Source: Brochothrix campestris (lineage in GTDB: Bacteria > Bacillota > Bacilli > Lactobacillales > Listeriaceae). Taken from it: a stretch of DNA of 64,000 bases. The stretch is from positions 1,798,001 through 1,862,000 of the forward strand of contig NZ_CP175511.1 of NCBI RefSeq assembly GCF_046058945.1. Direction: 5' to 3'. Below, in pieces: positions 50,698-60,678 of this stretch (its first letter is position 1; the number at the start of each line of letters is the position of its first letter). The position numbers and the translations under genes were made by a program. The notes beneath the pieces are model-generated. The model made no database searches. It worked only from the letters and a program-made list of their open reading frames with translations, and was not told where the DNA came from.

Positions 50698-52548
50698 TTA
50701 CACTGTAACTGGTGGCCCTTTCGGTAAGTCGATGACAACTTTAAACATATCACCATCAACGCTAATGTCGAGGTTTCCTTTGTGTAAATTAATAATCGAA
50801 GCAACAATCGCCAAGCCTAAACCATAACCATCTGATTGCCTTGCTTCATCGAACTTTCCGCGTTTAAATCGTTCAATCAACAAAGGAGCATCTTCATCTA
50901 ATTCATACCGTGAAATATTTTTAATAACGAGTCGACATCCATCGGCTGTTTCGCTAACTTTCAGATAAATCCGTGACTCTGGCAAACTATATTTCATACA
51001 GTTTTTCAACAAGTTATCCAATACACGCCATATTTTATTGGCATCAATCGTTAACCTTATCGTTTCTTGGGAATAAGTTATGCGTAACGTATAACGGTTT
51101 TCAACCGCTTCTTCACTGTACTCACCAATCATTTGTTGTATTAACGCAACGATATCTATGTTTTCATAGTTTAGTGCCACCGCACCATTATCCATCTTCG
51201 TTACTTCAAATAGATCCGTAATCATTTCATTCATACGCTGCGCCTTCTCTTGAATAATCGCAAGATATTGTTGCTGCTCATCCGTTTCTAAAGCAGTGGC
51301 CTGCAACAAGTCACTATAACTGATAATTGCTGTTAAAGGCGTGCGTGAATCATGACTTACATTTGTTAACAAATCTGTTTTTAAGGTTTCACTTGCTGTC
51401 GTTTGTTTCATTTTACGTAAAATAAGTTGGCGAAGTTGCTCATATTCAGCGAATAGTGTAGCGACTGTTTGAGGCTCTTTATTAGTTAAAACTTCATCTG
51501 GGACAAACTCAGTCAATAAATGACGTGGTAAACTGTTTGCGATTGCTCGTTTCAATTGTCGTCTTCGTTGATAGCGATAGATAAACGGTAGACTACACCA
51601 AACAAGATATAATCCGAGCGTCACTAACAGTAATAACAAACCAAAAAAAGTTATCTTGATAAATTACGATTAAAGTTACTAATAAAATCAATCCGAGAAC
51701 GGGGAGAATCAGCCCGTGAACGATGATTGGCAGTTTCACGTAAATACCTAATTTACCATCATAGATACTCTGCCACTTCTTTTTACTAGCTACAATCAGC
51801 ACAAGTATTCCTGAAACAGCAAGTACTACCGGCACACTGATGAATAATAATACCGGCCACCGCATCTCATTTGACATTAAAAGCACTAATCCACTGCCGA
51901 TACCGATTATGAATGTGGCGACTGCGGTGGTGATTGTGACGGGTTGTAAAGCACTTTTGATGTCATTTTGTTCTTTAAGGATGAACCGAGTGGCACCGCC
52001 AAGTAATAGTAAACCTAGAACTAAGGACACACTGCTTATTATCCGAGTACGCTGTGAAAGTTGTTTATTGTCTAAAAAATGCGACAATTGCGCTTTGTTA
52101 ATCGCATACGTCTCATACATCACATCACTTGTTTCCTTGATTGCATCACCTTCAATATCATTGATAATCATCGCTGGCACATCAACAACAACTGTTTCCT
52201 CGTTAATTAATTGTGAGAAATCACTAGGATCTATGCCTTTCATGCTTAAAAGCGAGTGAAATTGATCACGTATCTCGCTACTTGATGCATTCTTAGCTAA
52301 TTGCGGCATATTACTTATACTCGTTTTCTTCGTGACATTTTCCAAATAATAATAGTACTCATCATCAATCGTCTCGGAACTTGTCTCTTGTAACTGTGAC
52401 GGTGGTCTTTCCTTTTTGTAGTTTGCGATCAATCGTTCATTCGCCCATTTAATAATTGCTGTATTATCAAAATAAAGCGTCTGCTTATCTTCGCTGATTT
52501 TTGCTAGTTCTGCTTTTAAATCACGCACTGTTTTTACTTCCTTTTGTT
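50698..52548 (-). pseudogene. Sensor histidine kinase disrupted by IS30 truncation and a frameshift
   Basis: The 5' part (52548 to about 51645) encodes an extracellular-type region and four helices. The 3' part (51639-50698) encodes the last helix and a full kinase core: H box VSHDSRTPLTAI, N box LDNLLKNCMKYS, G box GYGLGLAI. The two meet at a T7 run (AACTTTTTTTGG); six T would restore one frame across the final helix. The apparent first residues, MKGKRKPN, come from an IS30 fragment, so the native start is lost. No response regulator is nearby. A sequencing error could explain the shift but not the truncation. Confidence 0.85.
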
Positions 52549-53017
52549 CGTTTGGCTTACGTTTACCTTTCATTGGTAGCTTTGTGATACCGAAGTAGTT
52601 GGCTTTAAATAGGCGATAGAGTGTTCTACCAGAACATGAGATAGCTATACATCAGGTGGCTAACCTTTAGCCGTCATTTTCTGAATGTAAGTTTGTTGAT
52701 CCGTACTTAAAATGATCGGTCGTCTGCCACAATATGTTTTATTTTCTTTGTGTTTTTGATAAAAAGCACTGGCCGAGGAACTTTTCTTTAAAAAATTGTA
52801 GACATTATCAATCGTTGTCTTGAACATCCTAGTCTCTTCAATCCGGTTAAAACAGATTGTTTCGTTTGGAAATAGGCTTCTATCATTACAAGTACATTTG
52901 GTGTAGAGATGTTTATAGGTCATTTGCCTTCACTCAAAATAATTCTTTGGTCGGAACTATTTTGAGTGTCGCACAAAATGGCTTTTTTATTTGTCTCGCT
53001 TAATTTTACTCTCGGCG
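52549..53017 (-). mobile_element. IS30-family remnant, copy 1 (5' part of transposase only)
   Basis: The first 87 transposase codons are kept (52660-52923, MTYKHLYTKCTCNDR and NKTYCGRRPIILSTDQ), followed by stops and frameshifts up to PMKGKRKPN, where the element is fused to the kinase pseudogene. 52549-52922 is a direct repeat of 55497-55870 with only about four differences. An inserted segment with a perfect 10-bp dyad (ACTCAAAATA, 52932-52967) separates the gene from the outer end near 53017 (TTGTCTCGCTTAATTTTACT). Confidence 0.85.
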
Positions 53018-53063
53018 ATTTATAACTCTGCAACAGACCCCAGATTATAGGAGTCCATGTTTC

Positions 53064-54806
53064 TTACAAGTCCCAACCATACATTTCGTTTAACATATCA
53101 AATATTGAACCTGATTTTTTGAATTCTTTTTTATCTTTAGGCTGACCGTTTTTTATTTTTTCTTCTTTTTGACCGTAAATAGTTGGTAAGGTCCCAGATT
53201 CTTCGCTGAATTCTATCGATGTCACGTTGTCTGTTTGTGTCACTTCAATTTGTTGTTCTGGTAAGATATTTGATTGTTTAATATTATTAATTATTTCACC
53301 CAGACCCACATTTGCATATGCGTTGTTCACTTCAACCGCTACTTGTGGCTCATTTGGATATAAGTCATGTGATGCTTGCACCATTGCCTCTTTCATTTGG
53401 TTAAAGTCTGAGGCATGGTTTAAGTAGTGACGCATTACTGTAAAGAAAATTTGTTGTGCTTTTTCTTGACCAATCGCATTAATCACATTGTAAGCTGCCT
53501 TATTCATAATACCAGAGTTGATGTGTACTCCACCTTGGTCATTTGTTTCTGGTAAGTTTTGAAAATTATTCATGTGGTCTGGTTGATTGTGATTAGTTGG
53601 ATGCTCAAAATCACGTAAAATCCAACCAATATCTTCGCCCATTGTCCAGTCTTTGTTATCCATGAAGTGACCGAAAGTATCTGCAAGGGATTCATTCAGT
53701 GCACCTGATTGACCTTTATAATCAAGATTTGAACTATTATTAATCACCCCATGTGTTGTTTCGTGACCGACTATGTCCATTGCTGCAGCAAGTGACAATC
53801 CATTACGCGCACCGTATTTCATTGTCTGAGAACTTGGATCCCAAAAAGCATTACTTGGACTTGATGAGTCATTGACCATAGACACAATTTGTTGTTTCTT
53901 ACCATCTACTCCTCTAAAGTTAAAGTTATTTTTGTAGTAGTTATAAACAGCACGTCCATTTATATAAGCATCTACCGCACCTCTATCTGTGAACTGCCCA
54001 TTGATACTATTAATAATTCCAACTGAATATAATTTATTATTTCTAGCATCCTTTTTAACTGAAAGAATATCAAGTACGGTATTCTTTGCGTCATCTGCTG
54101 GAGAATCTTGCATATAGTGTGTGCCCTGTTGGTCTACTAACGTTGGGAAAGTGACGTCTTTTCCTGCGGTTGTTTTCCCTATACCTGTTGATGCTTTCCC
54201 TGAAATATTTGCAACATCATGGTTGGCTTTGTAAGTCTCAATAATGGTTCCATTCATTGCGTCTACTTTATAAACTGTAGCTGTTTCTGAACCTTCTTTA
54301 CTTCCGACACTTACTTGCCAGTATGCAATTCCGTCTGTCGTTGCATACTGTTTGATTTGATATACAAAGCCATCTTCAGCTCCAAAAGCAGCTTTTGCTA
54401 TGTCTTGCGCTTTTGTTTCATCAACTGTGATTTTACCATTCAAATGAATCTCTTTTTCGTTCACATCACCTGTAACAGATGTGATGATATTGTCTTTGTT
54501 GACATGCACGTGCAATTCACCGTTTTCTGCTGGAATAGCATTAACCATTTGTTGCATGACATAGTGAGTGAAACCGTTATCATCAGATACTTTACCGATT
54601 ACGTTATATTGTTCTAAAATCTTAGAATCAATTTCCCCACCCATCAGTTGTGGTAATTTCTTTTCCAGTTCCTCTGCTTTTACGGTATCAGGATTGATGT
54701 CCGCAGAAGCTGTCATAGTTGAAAATCCTACTGTGAAAAATGTTGTCGTTAATAGAATTGTTGCTAGTATTTTCTTTGATTTCACTTGAATGTCTCTATG
54801 TTTCAT
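53064..54806 (-). CDS. Secreted thermolysin-like (M4) neutral metalloprotease precursor
   Basis: The 580-residue secreted protease has a signal peptide (basic start, hydrophobic ILATILLTTTFFTVGF, cleavage near ASA), an FTP/PepSY propeptide to about 200, and the M4 catalytic domain. Zinc ligands are in VGHETTHGV (H348 and H352) and GALNESLADTFG; the catalytic histidine is in GGVHINSGIMNKAAY. About 65 residues after the usual M4 end are an unusual charged tail (KKEFKKSGSIFDML, ending YGWDL). The start follows AAAGGAG. It is flanked by IS30 remnants in direct orientation, suggesting acquisition. Listeria Mpl is a family relative; no PrfA box is seen. Confidence 0.93.
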   Translation of the reverse strand: MKHRDIQVKSKKILATILLTTTFFTVGFSTMTASADINPDTVKAEELEKKLPQLMGGEIDSKILEQYNVIGKVSDDNGFTHYVMQQMVNAIPAENGELHVHVNKDNIITSVTGDVNEKEIHLNGKITVDETKAQDIAKAAFGAEDGFVYQIKQYATTDGIAYWQVSVGSKEGSETATVYKVDAMNGTIIETYKANHDVANISGKASTGIGKTTAGKDVTFPTLVDQQGTHYMQDSPADDAKNTVLDILSVKKDARNNKLYSVGIINSINGQFTDRGAVDAYINGRAVYNYYKNNFNFRGVDGKKQQIVSMVNDSSSPSNAFWDPSSQTMKYGARNGLSLAAAMDIVGHETTHGVINNSSNLDYKGQSGALNESLADTFGHFMDNKDWTMGEDIGWILRDFEHPTNHNQPDHMNNFQNLPETNDQGGVHINSGIMNKAAYNVINAIGQEKAQQIFFTVMRHYLNHASDFNQMKEAMVQASHDLYPNEPQVAVEVNNAYANVGLGEIINNIKQSNILPEQQIEVTQTDNVTSIEFSEESGTLPTIYGQKEEKIKNGQPKDKKEFKKSGSIFDMLNEMYGWDL

Positions 54807-55025
54807 AAACAAACTCCTTTTTCCTTATGTATAGTCGTTTCTATTATCGTGTAATGCTCTTTTTCATCAAGATGTTCAGTCATCAAATCAGTCCCCATTA
54901 TCAGATTATAGTCACAATTAGATAGTATCAAATAACTAGTGAAATGACAAACAATTACAAGTATCCCTCTATGAACATGCCTGTGTATGGAAGCAAAGCA
55001 AATAAGATATTATTAACCAAATGTA

Positions 55026-55898
55026 TCGTTATATTTAAGGTTATATTTCTGTAGTATATACATGCCCCATAAATAACCCTATTATTTGCCAATTTAAGCT
55101 GGACAATTGTTCTTCATTTACGTAACTCAAAAATACTTCCAATGTTGTCCGGTAGTTTAATGATTTTCTTGGTATGTGATTTCTTTTTGAAGCAACAGCT
55201 GAAACGAAGTTTTGGTTAACTTGGTAAAAGTCCAGCTTTTTTGGCAAGCCTTTTCTACGTAAAATGCCGTTAGAATTTTCGTTTAGCCCGCGTTGTGAAG
55301 GTGTTCCAGTCTCTGCAAAAAAATAGAGCTCTCATTGGAGTTACTTATTTCTTTCCACAATCAAACGTGAGTGATTTAAACATGTTTTTGAGAATAGATT
55401 GTAAACAATCCGTCGTCTCTTTTTCGATATTTGCTGATTTTCACTTTTATGATAAACACCGACAATTGTATCGCCTTCCGCGACGTTCGTTGTGTCCGTT
55501 TGGCTTACGTTTACCTTTCATTGGTAGCTTTGTGATACCGAAGTAGTTGGCTTTAAATAGGCGATAGAGCGTTCTACCAGAACATGAAATAGCTATACAT
55601 CAGGTGGCTAACCTTTAGCCGTCATTTTCTGAATGTAAGTTTGTTGATCCGTACTTAAAATGATCGGTCGTCTGCCACAATATGTTTTATTTTCTTTGTG
55701 TTTTTGATAAAAAGCACTGGCCGAGGAACTTTTCTTTAAAAAATTGTAGACATTATCAATCGTTGTCTTGAACATCCTAGTATCTTCAATCCGGTTAAAA
55801 CAGATTGTTTCGTTTGGAAATAGGCTTCTATCATTACAAGCACATTTGGTGTAGAGATGTTTATAGGTCAATTGTCTAACTTAATTTAACTATCGGCG
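55026..55898 (-). mobile_element. IS30-family remnant, copy 2, with broken transposase
   Basis: The transposase is read in pieces: N-terminus (55871-55608), PMKGKRKPNGHNERRG, NMFKSLTFDCGKK, and TPSQRGLNENSNGILRR to NHIPRKSLNYRTTLEVFLSY near 55100. Frameshifts, stops and a deletion of part of the DDE domain separate them. The outer end TTGTCTAACTTAATTTAACT at 55872-55891 matches copy 1. The left boundary is approximate. Confidence 0.85.
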
Positions 55899-55988
55899 TA
55901 AACAAAAATAAAAAAGCTTTTCGGAAAATATTTTGTAACGCTTTAAACACTCACTTTTCCATAAAACTAACCTACTTTACTTCAAATA

Positions 55989-56036
55989 GAAAAAGCACCT
56001 ATCCCACCGTATAAAACAGCTGAATAAGTACTTTTA
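55989..56036 (-). terminator. Terminator of the gat operon
   Basis: On the minus strand AAAAGTACTTATTC pairs with GGATAGGTGCTTTT through G-T wobbles and is followed by a T run, 9 bp after the gatB stop. Confidence 0.7.
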
Positions 56037-56044
56037 TCAAATAT

Positions 56045-57475
56045 TTAACGTTTATTTAATTCATCGACAATGATTTGGTTAACCATTTTCGGATTCGCTT
56101 GTCCTTTAGTTTCTTTCATTGTTTTACCAACAAGGAAACCAACGGCACGATCTTTACCGTTTTTAAAGTCTTCGACCGACTGTAAGTTCGCATCGATAAT
56201 CGCTGTAATGATTTTTGTTAATTCGCCCGCATCAGACATTTGCACGAGGCCCTTAGCTTTAACGATTTCTTCAGGGTTGCCACCTTCTGTAATCACATCA
56301 CGGAAAACTTTTTTAGCGATTTTAGATGAAATCGTACCGTCTTCAATCAACTTAATTAAGCCCGCAAGGTTGTCAGGTGTTAACGCTGTGTCATGTAATT
56401 CCAATTGTTCGGCATTTAAGTACGCTGATACTTCACCCATTAACCAGTTAGACGCTTGTTTCGCATCGGCACCACTTGCAACTGTTGCCTCAAAGAAATC
56501 AGACATTTCTTTTGTTAAGGTTAAGACCATCGCATCGTACGCTGGAATTGACCATTCGTTAATGTAACGTGTCCGGCGTGAATCAGGTAATTCAGGGATT
56601 TCTGCTTTAACAGCTTCCATCCACGCATCATCAATCACTAAGTTCACTAAGTCAGGCTCTGGGAAGTAACGGTAATCGTCTGATCCTTCTTTGACACGCA
56701 TTAACAACGTTTCGCCAGTTGCTTCGTTAAAACGACGGGTTTCTTGACCAATGATACCACCAGCAAGTAAGACTTTTTCTTGACGTTTTTCTTCAAATTC
56801 AATTCCTTTACGAACATAAGAGAATGAGTTTAAATTTTTAATTTCTGTTTTTGTACCGAATTTTTCTTGACCTAATGGGCGAATTGAAATATTGGCATCA
56901 CAACGCAATGAGCCTTCTTCCATTTTCACATCCGATACGCCAGTGTATTGAATGATTGATTTCAAAGCTTCAAGATACGCATACGCTTCTTCAGCAGAAC
57001 GCATGTCAGCTTCTGATACAATCTCAATTAACGGTGTTCCTTGACGGTTGTAATCGACTAATGAATAGCCTTTACCCGCATGGTTTAATTTACCCGCATC
57101 TTCTTCTAAATGTACGCGTTCGATACGAATACGTTTTGTTTCGCCGCCAACAACCACATCAATCCAACCATTTTCAGCAACTGGTTTATCAAATTGTGAA
57201 ATTTGGTAAGCTTTTGGGTTATCAGGATAGAAGTAGTTTTTTCGGTCAAACTTCGTTTCACGATTAATTTGGCAATTGAGGGCAATCCCAGCTTTCATTG
57301 CAAATTCAACGGCACGTTTATTTAAGGTCGGTAACACACCTGGATAACCTAAATCAACGACGTTTGTGTTTGTATTCGGTTCAGCACCAAAATGTGCAGG
57401 TGAAGAAGAGAATACTTTTGATTCTGTTTTTAACTCTACATGGACTTCAAGTCCGATTACTGTTTCAAAATTCAT
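56045..57475 (-). CDS. gatB: Asp/Glu-tRNA(Asn/Gln) amidotransferase subunit B
   Basis: The 476-residue kinase subunit of GatCAB converts misacylated Glu-tRNA(Gln) or Asp-tRNA(Asn). It starts FETVIGLEVHVELKTESKVF and has KNYFYPDNPKAYQISQFD, the tRNA-binding tail GNPEEIVKAKGLVQMSD, and a YqeY-like C-terminus. It lies 12 bp after gatA with a GAGGAAG Shine-Dalgarno and is last in pcrA-ligA-camS and gatCAB order. Confidence 0.97.
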   Translation of the reverse strand: MNFETVIGLEVHVELKTESKVFSSSPAHFGAEPNTNTNVVDLGYPGVLPTLNKRAVEFAMKAGIALNCQINRETKFDRKNYFYPDNPKAYQISQFDKPVAENGWIDVVVGGETKRIRIERVHLEEDAGKLNHAGKGYSLVDYNRQGTPLIEIVSEADMRSAEEAYAYLEALKSIIQYTGVSDVKMEEGSLRCDANISIRPLGQEKFGTKTEIKNLNSFSYVRKGIEFEEKRQEKVLLAGGIIGQETRRFNEATGETLLMRVKEGSDDYRYFPEPDLVNLVIDDAWMEAVKAEIPELPDSRRTRYINEWSIPAYDAMVLTLTKEMSDFFEATVASGADAKQASNWLMGEVSAYLNAEQLELHDTALTPDNLAGLIKLIEDGTISSKIAKKVFRDVITEGGNPEEIVKAKGLVQMSDAGELTKIITAIIDANLQSVEDFKNGKDRAVGFLVGKTMKETKGQANPKMVNQIIVDELNKR

Positions 57476-57487
57476 TCTATCTTCCTC

Positions 57488-58939
57488 CTACAATTCAGCT
57501 GTTAACTCATTAAAGTTAGTTGCTGTTTCAAATGCTTGTCCGACACGGTAAACAGTTGCTTCATCGAATTGGTTCCCGATGATTTGTAAGCCAACTGGCA
57601 TATTTTCACTTAAGCCACATGGCACTGATAAACTCGGTACACCTGCCATGTTACTTGGAATCGTTAAGACGTCATTCATGTACATTGTGATTGGGTCTTT
57701 AGCATAGTCACCTGATTTAAAGGCAACTGTTGGTGCAGTTGGTCCAACAATGACATCGTAATCAGCAAAGATTTTCTTGAAATCTTCAATAATCATCGTA
57801 CGTGCTTGTTGCGCTTTTTTATAATACGCATCATAGTAACCGGAGCTTAACGCAAAGGTACCTAGCATAATACGACGTTTAACCTCAGGTCCAAAACCTT
57901 CAGCACGTGTTTTTGTATATAACGTTTCGAGGTCATGTGCTTCTGGTGAACGGTAACCATAACGCACGCCATCAAAGCGTGATAAGTTCGATGAAGCTTC
58001 ACTTGAAGCCAAGACATAGTATGCAGCCACACCGTATTCGATGTGTGGTAAACTCACTTCGTCAACTGTTGCACCTAAGCCTTTAAGTGTTTCAATCGCT
58101 TCTAAAACGCGGGCTTTAACACCGGCTTGAACGCCTTCGCCTAAGTATTCTTTCGGTACAGCAATCTTCATGCCTTTGATATCTTTATGGATATCAGTTG
58201 TGAAATCAGCTATCGGTTGTGGTACCGATGTTGAATCGTGCACATCAACACCTGCAATTGCTTCTAACACAAGGGCATTATCTTCGACTGTACGCGTAAT
58301 GGGCCCAATTTGATCAAGTGAAGACGCAAAGGCAATTAAACCGAAGCGAGACACACGACCGTAAGTTGGTTTCATCCCGACAACCCCACAAAAAGCGGCT
58401 GGTTGACGCACTGAACCACCTGTATCAGATCCGAGGGCAACAGAGACTTCACCGGCAGCAACCGCTGCTGCTGAACCACCTGAAGACCCACCAGGAATAC
58501 GTGATAAATCCCAAGGATTCGCTGTTTTTGCATAGTAAGACGTTTCGGTTGTTGATCCCATTGCAAACTCATCCATGTTTAATTTACCAACATTAATCAT
58601 GTCTTTTTCATGCAATTTCGTCATAACAGTTGCATCATAAACAGGTTCAAATCCTGTTAAAATTTTAGATGCGGCTGTTGTTAAAATATCTTTCGTTACG
58701 ATATTATCTTTAATACCGATTGGAATTCCCGCTAGCACATTTGTTGCATCGATGCCTTTAGCATCAAGCGCTGCAGCTTGTGCTAACGCGGTTTCTTTTG
58801 TCAAAGTAATGAAGGCTTGTACCTTATCTTCAACGGCGTCTACGCGAGCGTAAACTTCATTGACTAAGTCAACTGCCGTCACTTCTTTATCTACTAATTT
58901 TTGATGTAATTGTTTAATTGTTAAATTAAGTAATGCCAT
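57488..58939 (-). CDS. gatA: Asp/Glu-tRNA(Asn/Gln) amidotransferase subunit A
   Basis: The 483-residue amidase-signature subunit releases ammonia from glutamine. The Lys-Ser-Ser triad is in GIPIGIKDNIVTK and GGSSGGSAAAVAAGEV with SDTGGSVRQPAAF. The start at 58939 follows GGAAGGAG, 22 bp after gatC; an earlier in-frame codon would overlap gatC. Confidence 0.97.
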   Translation of the reverse strand: MALLNLTIKQLHQKLVDKEVTAVDLVNEVYARVDAVEDKVQAFITLTKETALAQAAALDAKGIDATNVLAGIPIGIKDNIVTKDILTTAASKILTGFEPVYDATVMTKLHEKDMINVGKLNMDEFAMGSTTETSYYAKTANPWDLSRIPGGSSGGSAAAVAAGEVSVALGSDTGGSVRQPAAFCGVVGMKPTYGRVSRFGLIAFASSLDQIGPITRTVEDNALVLEAIAGVDVHDSTSVPQPIADFTTDIHKDIKGMKIAVPKEYLGEGVQAGVKARVLEAIETLKGLGATVDEVSLPHIEYGVAAYYVLASSEASSNLSRFDGVRYGYRSPEAHDLETLYTKTRAEGFGPEVKRRIMLGTFALSSGYYDAYYKKAQQARTMIIEDFKKIFADYDVIVGPTAPTVAFKSGDYAKDPITMYMNDVLTIPSNMAGVPSLSVPCGLSENMPVGLQIIGNQFDEATVYRVGQAFETATNFNELTAEL

Positions 58940-58961
58940 GTTTAATCGGGCTCCTTCCCTA

Positions 58962-59252
58962 CTAGTCCATAATTGATGGTACTTTAATATAGCCATCTTG
59001 TGAATCTGGTGCGTTTTTTAAAACAACGTCGCGTGGTAAGCCTGCAACGACCTTATCTTCACGTAACACATTTGTTAATGGCACGGCATGTGTTGTCGGT
59101 TCGATGTTATCCGTATCTAACTCATTTAATTTTTCAACCATTTGAATAATTTGCTCCAACTGCGTTGCATATTGCTCCGCTTCGGTTTCAGTAATTTCAA
59201 GACGAGCTAAACTCGCTACTTTTTCAACTTCTGCTTTTGAAATAACAGACAT
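58962..59252 (-). CDS. gatC: Asp/Glu-tRNA(Asn/Gln) amidotransferase subunit C
   Basis: The 96-residue small subunit holds GatA and GatB together. The typical VEKVASLARLEITETEAE and HAVPLTNVLREDKVV are present. The start follows GGAGGG. A -10-like TAGAAT about 50 bp upstream, and the camS terminator before it, suggest gatCAB has its own promoter. Confidence 0.96.
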   Translation of the reverse strand: MSVISKAEVEKVASLARLEITETEAEQYATQLEQIIQMVEKLNELDTDNIEPTTHAVPLTNVLREDKVVAGLPRDVVLKNAPDSQDGYIKVPSIMD

Positions 59253-59355
59253 AATAACCCTCCTAAAATATCTACTTTATGATACATACTCCTCTATTCT
59301 ACACGAAAACCCTTTTAAAATAAATGATTTCGGTCAATTGTTTACGTATTTGAAC

Positions 59356-59389
59356 GAGAAAAAAACGATGCGCCTATGGCACATCGTTT
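59356..59389 (-). terminator. Terminator of camS
   Basis: On the minus strand AAACGATG plus GCC pair with GGC plus CATCGTTT, followed by seven T. It directly follows module A copy 3. Confidence 0.88.
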
Positions 59390-59393
59390 CAGA

Positions 59394-59458
59394 TTGTAGA
59401 CAAAGTCGAATTAAACTGATTTTACTTTGAACGTTAGTTCAAGTGACTTTGGCTGCAA
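59394..59458 (-). repeat. Module A 3'-UTR repeat, copy 3 (camS)
   Basis: Nearly identical to 5176-5240 throughout, including the inner hairpin TTGAAC-GTTA-GTTCAA. The main changes are CTGCAA for CTACAA and CTGATT for CTGGTT. It lies between the camS stop and its terminator. Confidence 0.8.
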
Positions 59459-59511
59459 GATGACTTGAATGACTAGAACTGCTGTTGAACGTGCCACTTC
59501 CTTTATCATCT

Positions 59512-60678
59512 TTAACGGTCAAAGATATGAACTTCAGCCTTTTTGCTCCCTGAATCACGTGTAATTAAAGCGGCATTCGCCTGTGAGTCAGTTGTTTTAA
59601 TATTAACTTCCACATCAACACTCGATGGTACATGTTTCGCCACCATATCCGCAGCAAACTGTGTAAAGCCAATAATCTCTGCTTCGCCAAAGAAGTTAAC
59701 CGGAATATCAATCGTTACACGTTTCATCTCTTTTCCTTGGTAGAACCCACGTCCGATGACCCCATTGTAGTTTGAGAAGTACGTTTGAATATCACCAGAG
59801 AAGCTCTTAAACCAGTTATAATCATCTAAATAATTGGTTTTGGCATCATCAGATGGGAATAAAACATACTTTTCATCGGTGCTATTCCATTTATCGAGTT
59901 CAGATGAACCGGCTTTAGCTGTTGCAGACGCGATATAATTGCCTGACACCATCGCATCTTTGGCGTTTTGTCCAAAGATGGCTACTGTAATTGGCACTTC
60001 TGAGAGACCTTTCATTTGACGCATTCGTGTAATAATCGTCGCAGCCATTTTCTCGCCTTCAGCTTTCATTTTTTCAGTCGTAATCGGTGTCGTATAGGTT
60101 GCACCATAGCTTTCTTTTTGGTAATAATCGACCGAATTCATCGCCAAACCGATAGTGACACCACTTAAATTAACCGTGTCCCCTTTGTTTTCCAAGTAGT
60201 TTTGCTCGAGGATGTGCGCTAAGTAAATCGGATTACGATCGGTACCATTACCGTTGAATTCCGGATTCAGACCAACGTTATCACTGTCACTTAACTTCTT
60301 CTCTTTCAGTTGTTTATCGGAATACTTCCGATTCAACCATGACACAACGGTTTCCTTTTTCAAATATTGTCCTTCTTGGAAGACAAAATCATCCGTATTA
60401 TACATGCCTGTTGCAATGCGTTGTAAGCCAACTTCCATCTCATTAATGTCATAACGCGTATTTAAATTAGAGACGATTAACCCACGGGTTGGACTTTCTT
60501 TATACGGCAAAAGCGTACGGTAATAATCACTTGATATATTATTTTTCGTAACGATTTGCGCTTCTTTTTTTGTGTTGCTTGAGCTATCGTTATCAACTGT
60601 TTTTTCACTTGATAATTGCGGTGAACAACCTGCCAATGCAAGTGTTAAACCGGCAACAACTACAATTAGTTTTTTCAT
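59512..60678 (-). CDS. CamS-family sex pheromone lipoprotein
   Basis: A 388-residue lipoprotein with signal peptide MKKLIVVVAGLTLALAGCSP (lipobox LAGC, lipidated cysteine 18). The rest is the CamS domain (EVGLQRIATGMYNTDDFVFQ, GVIGRGFYQGKEMKR). In enterococci and staphylococci the signal peptide of such proteins is released as a peptide pheromone; here any pheromone activity is inferred. It overlaps the ligA stop by 1 nt (TAATG), as in the yerH position of Bacillus. Confidence 0.93.
   Translation of the reverse strand: MKKLIVVVAGLTLALAGCSPQLSSEKTVDNDSSSNTKKEAQIVTKNNISSDYYRTLLPYKESPTRGLIVSNLNTRYDINEMEVGLQRIATGMYNTDDFVFQEGQYLKKETVVSWLNRKYSDKQLKEKKLSDSDNVGLNPEFNGNGTDRNPIYLAHILEQNYLENKGDTVNLSGVTIGLAMNSVDYYQKESYGATYTTPITTEKMKAEGEKMAATIITRMRQMKGLSEVPITVAIFGQNAKDAMVSGNYIASATAKAGSSELDKWNSTDEKYVLFPSDDAKTNYLDDYNWFKSFSGDIQTYFSNYNGVIGRGFYQGKEMKRVTIDIPVNFFGEAEIIGFTQFAADMVAKHVPSSVDVEVNIKTTDSQANAALITRDSGSKKAEVHIFDR

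Noticed and set aside
53064..54960. PrfA box for the Mpl-like protease
   Set aside because: No TTAACA-N2-TGTTAA-type palindrome is present upstream. Only a plain sigma-A-like promoter is possible.
55295..55546. 83-codon plus-strand frame in the IS30 remnant
   Set aside because: It is antisense to identifiable transposase fragments and has no start signals.
52549..55898. A functional composite transposon carrying the protease
   Set aside because: Both IS30 copies are truncated or frameshifted and no target duplication around the whole unit is seen. It is reported as an acquired island with direct repeats only.
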